From the NCBI RefSeq assembly GCF_000003815.2, contig NC_049997.1, forward strand, positions 2,995,702-3,030,639: a stretch of DNA of 34,938 bases, in the 5' to 3' direction. The position numbers and the translations under genes are program-made. The stretch comes from Branchiostoma floridae. Lineage: Eukaryota; Chordata; Leptocardii; Amphioxiformes; Branchiostomatidae. The notes under the pieces are model-generated. The model was given only the letters and a program-made list of their open reading frames with translations. It was not told where the DNA came from and did no database searches. This document shows positions 28,411-34,938 of the stretch, piece by piece. How positions within the stretch are numbered: the first letter of the stretch is position 1; every line of letters begins with the position of its first letter.

Positions 28411-31400
28411 ACTCACCAAAACCCTTCTCGCACTCTATATGCATCCTGGCAAGAGGCATCTACATAACCTCTTGTCTTGGGGCCTTGACGCTCTCCTGAA
28501 TTCAACATCTTGCGGCTCGACGCTTCTTCTCTACAACTTGGTGATTGTTCGCTGCGAGACGTGGTCCAAAATGCTTTGCCTGTACTGCTATTCCGTTTGT
28601 TCCGATGTGAGGTACCTTCGCCTAATAGGGTTTTAATATTGTCCCATGCCAATGTAGTACTTAACATAAGGTTGTATGTTGTCTGGCAAAGGGATTTTGC
28701 TGTTCTGTTCCATCATCTCACTGCAGCAGAACTTTGATTTTTTTGGGTATCTTTTGACCTGGACATGCTATATATATGGTCTCGATTTCTAGTTGGCAGA
28801 TAGCTTGTGATGTAAGGAAGAAGTGAAGTATGTTTGGGGCCCCTAGTGGCTTGCTCTTGAACTGAAGAGGCAATTTTGTCAAAATCTTCCAAGGAGCATA
28901 ACCACACACTGTTTTAGAAAACATGTACACATAAGACATCTCTGAGGATTGTAATCACAGTCTGAGATAGCAATCTTCTTTGGTTACAAACCGTCAGCTA
29001 GTGTGGACTAACTAGCTCTTGAGTGATGTCTTCCTCTTTCTCTTGTTACCAAATTTCTGCAATGGTCTTTCTGTAATGCGACTGCCCCTCCTTTTTTGAC
29101 TGGTACAACACTATGTTTGTTCTGGGTACGAAGAAAATGTGTGTTTTTCTATAAAACTCAAGGAAAAACAGGGGGTAGCTTGCAAGACCCAAAGTCCTGC
29201 CATTAAAATTCCTTCGGACTAACTTCTCACTTTGCAAACATGCCTGTGAACTGGCATTCCTGTGGGAAAATGCCTGTGCAGTTCCTAGAAATTTTGCAGA
29301 CTGAACACAATAATTTGGCTCGCCCCTGAGGCGTCAACAAAAATCATGTGAAAATGTCCTTATTTATCTAAGTACATGTGGTAAATGATTGGGTTGTCAA
29401 CACTGTGACCAGACGTAAGTTATTTATTTATGTACATAATCAAGCATAAATTATGCAGATGCGAATGTAATTTCCATAATTAGAATATTTCATGGAGGTA
29501 TAAAGTCTCCGGACTGTTGGTACTTGGGTTGATGGAGGTTGCTTGATGCTTATGTTTGACTTTGGGCTTCCTGGTGTTTCAACTTGACACTGCAGTATGC
29601 CTTTTGTGTGTACATGGGGCGTTTCCGGCTCTGTGTCACCAGAACGCAATGCACATAATATCAAGTAAAAAGTAAAGGCAGGATAAATTGTTGGAGGCTG
29701 TGTTCTGTTTTAAATTTGGTAGTGTTTGTTAGTCTACAGCAGCCACAGCAAAAAAATATATATAATAAAGCCTATTCATGTCTCTGGACATGGTACATAA
29801 AATCGCCACCATTACTTTCTGTTTGCTGCATCCAGCAACTTCATTGTTAACACACTTCTGCATTCCCGATGATACTTGCTGTCCGGAATTTCTCCTTCCT
29901 TTACAGATGAGGCAATATCTAAGAGTACTTGGTGTTTGCGTATCTACGCCGCACTCAAAAGGGTTTTCCAAGACTCTGCATCTTTTTTAAGGTGGACTAA
30001 ATTTGCAGCGGTTTTGTTTGTGCAATAACCCTTTTATGCAAATTCTACCGTGTCTTCACCACAATGATTGGTGCATTCACTTTCTTTGCTTTGACTTTTT
30101 CTTCCGATCTTTGAACTATTTTTGCCCCTTATGACGTAAACAAACGATTAAGTAGGCCCTATCACTTAAAGGTTTGGTTAATCTTTTCTTTGTGAAAATA
30201 AGTGAATACCGGTAGTTCAGAAGTTGTATTGTATTCTGAATCCATATGAAGTAAAAAGATGATCACGTGGCTCTTCTGATGCACTGCGACTGCGTGAATG
30301 AGAGCACGGCATGTTGGTCTGCAGATTAGCTTCAGATCAAATACACCAGGCTAGAGTTATACATGATTGTACGTTTCTTTGGCACATAAAAAGCGTACAT
30401 CCATTTCTAGCAATAAGCTGACTAATAACGTTATGTAGGACAAAATGTTAAAGAATGCGTTCGCAAATGCACTCGAAATTTTTTTAAAAATTGTGAAGAA
30501 TGTAACGTGAGGTCGGAACGACATTTCTACAGTGACAGCAACTGCACATTAACCACAAAAAAGGCTTGCCAATCTGAATATCCATGTACGCCGAATGCCA
30601 GCTTTTTATTGAAGCACTTGTTTTTATTTAAAGTTAACGGCAATAGAGCATCAACAAAATGTCCTTTTTCGGCAAGCTTGGTATTTAGGATACAGTTAGC
30701 TTTGAATGCAAACTATCGTCAAAAAATATAGAGAAAAAGTAGGAATTAAGCCAGATACCATTAACAACAAATGATGCCAGGCAACGACTGATAAACAGAT
30801 GAAAATCGCCATTCGAAATAATGGCCGTTGCCATGGCAACCGGTGAACACCACTTTACGGAACCATTTATGTATACATGGAACAATTCCCTATTACCACC
30901 CCAAATGTTGAGAAAAATCAATATTTTGACTGAGCCACATAGGTAGACAGGCTCTTGAATTACCCATGATGCATTGCGATATTCGCAGCAATTTGATACA
31001 AAGTCCGTTGGGTGTAATTATTGAAATACTCGTAACTCTTGATAGAATTGACCGATTTTTATGCTTTAAAGCCCAAAATACAGATAAATATGTGGTTAAT
31101 TAAAAAAACGTATCAAACAAGGCCCCATAGGCAAGCCAAAAAAGTGCCTGGTTTTGGAAAGTAAACAATGTCATTTTTACGCAAAAATTACCCCCAAAAT
31201 CAGCCTTTGAAGACTCATAACTTCCTCAAGATGCTAAATACTGACAAAAAACTTACTCCTTTGTAATCTTTGGGGTGTTTTTCACCTATCAACCAATTTT
31301 CACTGAAAATTATTGATCTTTTACATATTTATCACGTCCTTTTCAATAAATGACCTGCCGGCCAGGTGAATTTGGATGACGTCACTTGGTCACGTGGTTA

Positions 31401-31460
31401 CAGTCAGAAAGCTGTGCATGACAACTGGTTATCATAGCTTAAAATAAACTTTGGACACTG
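28411..31460. other. Gene-poor 3-kb region
   Basis: Contains only short unsupported frames. Minus-strand frames at 28413-28667, 28713-28907 and 29046-29237 look like pieces of one decayed coding sequence, but no family is recognised. At 30827-30840 there is another GTTGCCATGGCAAC and at 31377-31384 a TGACGTCA. No DTC-domain exon was found downstream of the paralogue on the minus strand. Confidence 0.45.
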
Positions 31461-32699
31461 CTAATACAAAAAATCCATGATAGCACTTGTCCCTTTCGGT
31501 GGTACCAAAAAACCCTCTGTCCTGGATCCGGAACTTGTCCGACTTTGGGATGCTCCTTTCAGTAGAGAATGTAGTTCTCTCTCCGTTGACTTTGGCATGC
31601 TGTATTGGGCTTGTGGCGGGGCGTTTTGTTTTAACTTGCGCCCCATCACAGAGCAATCAACGGCGATGTTTGCCAGTCCAAAGTTTACAGTGTCGGCAGG
31701 TGGTTTGGTCAAGTCATTCAGTCTCATCGTCAGATCCTGTGAGAAAGATACAACTTCGTAGTCACCTCCCTCCCGAGCTAGAGTCTCTGCAAACTCACAT
31801 GTGCTCTTGACGCTCGCCAGACTGATCTGTGCTCCCTCTATCTCTGCTTCTATCTGTTTTGTCCTGGATGTTTCCTCTGTATCAAAACAAGCAAGGAGCC
31901 GTTCGCCTTCTTCCTTTACCAGGGCAATCAAAGTTTGTACAGTTTTGTGGACGTTCTGACGAGCCCCTTCTGTGTTTATCTGAAGTTGTTCCTTCAAGCG
32001 GTTCTGAACTTCTTCCGTCCGCTGAAACAACTGCATTTGGGCCTGGCAGTGAGGTGTGAGATCTAAGATTGTCTTTCTCTTCTCAGCGGCCACCTCTTCA
32101 ATGCGCTTGAGGTCGTGCTGTGAGTCCCTGTGTTCAAACAAGGCGCATTCGTTGCATATCGGAGTCTCACATGTCCTACAGTAGAGCTTCAGGATCTCTC
32201 CTGAATGTTTGGGACACGGTGGAGCTTTCCTTGTCTTGAAGACGCCGTCATATTTGCCCGTCTTCAGTTCCTCAAACGTGAAGAGAGTGTGGCCCTTGGT
32301 AGCTCTCTGAAGACGATGTGCCGACTCACAACTTTCGCACAGAAACTCAGCACACTCCGAACACCTGGACGTGGCAGGCTTCCCTTCGTCACAAGTGGTG
32401 CAGAGGAGGCCATCCTGCCCGTGGCGAACCTTGTGGTGCTCTGTCACGGCTTTCACCAGGCTGGCGAGGAAAAAGTTGTCCTTTAGACCCTCGACGCCAT
32501 TTTCGGGCAAATGAACTTGCTCACGACAGGTGGGACACGGAAAGGTGTTGCCGTCGTTCTTCTGGACCCATTCCTGCAGACAGTGCGCACAGAAGGTGTG
32601 CAAGCAGGGAAGAACCTTCGGCTTCTTGAAGTTGTAGCAACAGATCGTACACTGGATGAAGTCGTCGCTGACTTTCTCAGAGAAAGAAGCCGTCGCCAT
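31461..32699 (-). CDS. TRIM-type RING/B-box/coiled-coil protein, DTC-less paralogue
   Basis: A single 412-codon frame starting at the ATG shared with the TRIM-Deltex gene; an in-frame TGA just upstream excludes a longer start. The RING (Cys17, Cys20, Cys32, His34, Cys37, Cys40, Cys55, Cys58), both B-boxes and the coiled coil are intact, so E3 ligase activity and dimerisation are plausible. Similarity to the sister gene ends after SGSRT; the last ~20 residues (EGFLVPPKGT and onward) come from unrelated DNA. The Deltex domain is absent, and no DTC exon is seen in the following 3 kb. RING-B-box halves are almost identical (501 bp without difference), while coiled-coil halves differ at many sites. 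Could be a functional RBCC-only ligase, a regulator of its sister by hetero-dimerisation, or a young decaying duplicate. Confidence 0.85.
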   Translation of the reverse strand: MATASFSEKVSDDFIQCTICCYNFKKPKVLPCLHTFCAHCLQEWVQKNDGNTFPCPTCREQVHLPENGVEGLKDNFFLASLVKAVTEHHKVRHGQDGLLCTTCDEGKPATSRCSECAEFLCESCESAHRLQRATKGHTLFTFEELKTGKYDGVFKTRKAPPCPKHSGEILKLYCRTCETPICNECALFEHRDSQHDLKRIEEVAAEKRKTILDLTPHCQAQMQLFQRTEEVQNRLKEQLQINTEGARQNVHKTVQTLIALVKEEGERLLACFDTEETSRTKQIEAEIEGAQISLASVKSTCEFAETLAREGGDYEVVSFSQDLTMRLNDLTKPPADTVNFGLANIAVDCSVMGRKLKQNAPPQAQYSMPKSTERELHSLLKGASQSRTSSGSRTEGFLVPPKGTSAIMDFLY

Positions 32700-32830
32700 T
32701 GTTGTAAGATCTCACTTCCTGATTTGGCGTCACCACACCTGTGACGTACCGAAACTTAAAGGTCAATGCCCGCTGTTGACACGACCGTGGCTTTGGGTGA
32801 GAGTTTTACTCGCCGATGGTGGGATAATTT
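32700..32830 (-). promoter_or_regulatory. Proximal 5' flank of the RBCC paralogue
   Basis: Nearly identical to 24261-24380 apart from small indels. The CRE-type octamer is altered to TGGCGTCA; the second CTGTGACGTACCG block is unchanged. Confidence 0.45.
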
Positions 32831-32859
32831 CCGTCAAGTCTTCCGTCAAAGATGGCAAG

Positions 32860-33000
32860 GTGGCCTTTTGGTTAGAGTTGTTGACTTCCAAGGAATCTAA
32901 AGATTCTGGTTTCAAATCCCTATTAGACTAGCTCCAATATGCTGTGCCTTTGGGGAAGGGCAATTTACACTGGCTTGACTCAGGTGAACACAGTCAAGTA
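32860..33000 (+). mobile_element. Diverged SINE, duplicate of that at 24418
   Basis: Same A- and B-box-like blocks and body start as the sister copy. It is cut after AGTCAAGTAATG, where a TATATATA stretch replaces the rest. Confidence 0.7.
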
Positions 33001-33197
33001 ATGCTATATATATATGGTATATAACTAGTTTCATGATGTCCCTAGCAACGAACAATTCATTCGTATTTCCTTAGTCGGGTTGAGCTAGGTATACTTTCTT
33101 GTGAGACATGGAACGAGCTATAATTATTGGTTGGGGTAAATTTCGAGTCCAACCTAAACATTCAAGTACGCTCTCACCTGAAAAATGTTAGTATTAA

Positions 33198-34455
33198 GGC
33201 CCCCTTTCCACTTGACGGCGCTCTCACGGCGCTCTCGCTGCGATGGAAAATTGGCCAGAGCGCGGTGAGAGCGCCGCGACGCCAGAAAAAGCTGCTCCAG
33301 TGGAATCTCTCCGGCGACCCCAGTGCGCTCTCACCGCGACGAAAAACTCAAATGTCAGCATCTTTTTATGAGCTTGCAAAGATTCGAAAGATTACTCAAC
33401 GAATTTCAGAGATAAAGAACGAATCTTTTGACGTATAGTGTATTTTGGTATCTTTGAAGTCATCCTTTTACGTCTTACATAACATTCAAAGTATAAAAGC
33501 AAGGCTGTAAACAAATCCAATTTTGGTCACTGTACAGTCACTCAGACTGAAATATACACGTTTCTCATGCTGTTTTTTCTTAAATCTGTCATGTAGCTGG
33601 TTCACCATAAATATCTTTTATCATGCCACGTTATTTGTGTAAATCATACAACACCGAAACACTTTTTAATTGAAAATTTAATTGAAAATGGGACTTCAAC
33701 AATCTAAATGTACAGATGGAGAACAAGAAAACCTAATGTAAACATGTTGAAATTCAAAAATTAGTTGAGAAATGATAAACCTTTGTTTTTAAACCTTGCT
33801 TATTCCATCTCAGTTTGTTAAATTGTTCATCACCGGTACATTTTGGACATTTCTCCGGGTTCTGTCTATATGTCAAATATACTTCTTCACAAACCGCAGT
33901 TGAGAGCGCAGAGAGAGCGCAGTGAGAGCGCCGTCCTAGCTAAATTGGCATCATAAACCACTGTCGAGACCTATTGCGCTCACCGCGCTCGCTGTGCGCT
34001 CTGTTGGCGCTCACGGCGCTCGCTACGCGCTCTCTTGGCGCTCTCTCTGCGCTCATCATTGGATCGCCGTCCACGGCGCTCTCACGGCGACTGTTTTGAG
34101 CAGGTTCAAAACAGTCGCGGAGGTGATGGCGACCATGGCGACCATGGCGCTCCCACCGCGCTCTCTGCGCGCTCCCATTAATCTCCGAGCAAGCAGATCC
34201 TACGGTAGCAAAAGCTGGCAGAGGAGTGAAGCCGGCTTTTATAGGAGTGTGTTTGGCTACCGGGGCAAATGTACACCTCTTGGCTGACTACACTCCTTGG
34301 CCAGTTTGGTACTATTTTATGCCATTGTAGGATCTGCTTGGAGATTACGCTCCCATGGCGACCTAGGCGATCTCGTCGCGCTCTCACCGCGCTCTTCCCA
34401 ATTTGAGGTCGCAGAGAGAGCGCCGCGAGAGCGCCGTCCTAGTGGAAAGGGGGTA
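33198..34455. mobile_element. Long PIF/Harbinger-like MITE, 1258 bp, TSD TAA
   Basis: Ends GGCCCCCTTTCCACT and AGTGGAAAGGGGGTA, flanked by TAA at 33195-33197 and 34456-34458. The paralogous locus shows the empty site with a single TAA (24888-24890). GCGCTC-rich ends surround an AT-rich centre. It carries ~660 bp absent from the 418-bp relative at 4818 and a nested MULE-type MITE. No transposase frame. Confidence 0.9.
34179..34347. mobile_element. MULE-type MITE copy iii, 169 bp, 9-bp TSD
   Basis: Termini TAATCTCC and GGAGATTA. The 9-mer CGCTCCCAT flanks it at 34170-34178 and 34348-34356. Nested in the long PIF-type MITE, whose short relative has the uninterrupted CGCTCCCATGG. Confidence 0.9.
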
Positions 34456-34458
34456 TAA

Positions 34459-34748
34459 GCGCCAGGTCCAGTAATTTCCCGAGAGTTTAGTTTTTCTCCA
34501 AACTATGTAACGTTAAAGTGTTGTACGTTATGTCGGGCTTGCAAAAAGATATCAAGTTTTGCATTGCTAAAAACGTGACTCTGTCATTCCACCAGCTTGT
34601 AAAATTTGTAGTTAACCTACATGTACATTTAAAGTAATGCTTCACCAATCTAGTTACTCTGTTGAAACGTTATGATGCGTCAGTGCAGCTTTATCAATTA
34701 GACGGTAGGTGGCGCTTTTGACCACCCCTGCTCTCAGAACAAGACTTT
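34459..34748. repeat. Right flank of segmental duplication, copy 2
   Basis: Aligns with 24891-25195. Shared blocks include GCGCCAGGTCCAGTAA and TTAGACGGTAGGTGGCGC. Similarity ends after CAAGACTTTA. Confidence 0.85.
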
Positions 34749-34938
34749 ATTTAGTGCAAGTCGTCCGCAGGACAGGTTGGGGGCAAAAATTTTGATTGTC
34801 CTGTCTATAGGGTTTTAATTCCTCATCATTCATAAGGATACAATAATAGGCGGTATTATTTTTATATAAGTTAAAAATCTGTTTTCAAATCGGTGCTCTA
34901 TAAACAGAAAGGCCGTCGGAAGGAGCCATCACGCAAGT
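34749..34938. other. 3' edge, nothing recognised
   Basis: No gene or repeat could be identified in the last 190 bp. Confidence 0.4.

Noticed and set aside
28713-29237. Decayed gene on the minus strand
   Set aside because: Several neighbouring open frames look protein-like, but no family or splice pattern could be recognised.

Overview
The window looks like nuclear DNA of an invertebrate chordate, most likely an amphioxus (Branchiostoma); this is an inference. It has short GT-AG introns, a leucine-rich-repeat/Ig transmembrane receptor with an acidic Tyr-containing tail, TRIM-type RING/B-box genes, a proline-racemase-like gene, and many MITEs, tRNA-derived SINEs and 5'-truncated LINEs. Nothing is bacterial or viral. 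There are six assembly gaps: 3434-3533, 3898-3997, 7007-7106, 10120-10281, 11868-11967 and 21316-21415. Five are 100 N, i.e. of unknown size.

Layout. (1) 1-7500: two tandem proline-racemase-superfamily genes on the + strand. Copy 1 (exons 2-3 in the window) and copy 2 (three exons, 350 codons) both keep two active-site Cys. Between them lie a LINE 3' end, a hAT-like element, a palindrome and a PIF/Harbinger-like MITE. (2) 7500-9850: nested mobile elements: a MITE with 9-bp target duplications holding a LINE, and a SINE whose tRNA-like head is split by another LINE. (3) 9830-16130: a tandem duplication of an LRR-Ig transmembrane receptor gene on the - strand. Gene A has a full exon set; gene B keeps only its large last exon. 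(4) 16130-21415: nested transposons, including a mariner-type MITE and a 4.2-kb inverted-repeat structure with 20/22-bp tandem arrays in its arms and a complete SINE inside. (5) 21819-24260: a - strand gene encoding an N-terminal TRIM module (RING, two B-boxes, coiled coil) joined to a C-terminal Deltex (DTC) domain. (6) 24400-31400: gene-poor repeats, including degenerate tandem repeats, a fold-back element and palindromic RFX-type motifs. (7) 31461-34748: a segmental duplicate of the TRIM gene that stops before the Deltex domain, with its upstream flank, invaded by a 1.26-kb MITE.

The main find is the TRIM-Deltex architecture. Its E3 RING is about 350 residues from the Deltex C-terminal domain, whereas in known Deltex proteins the two are adjacent. 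A DTC-less paralogue lies nearby, and the two genes share a 501-bp tract with no differences, suggesting gene conversion. The final Deltex exon appears to lack an AG splice acceptor as assembled. The receptor and E3 families are of a kind expanded in amphioxus innate immunity, but nothing in the sequence links these loci functionally.
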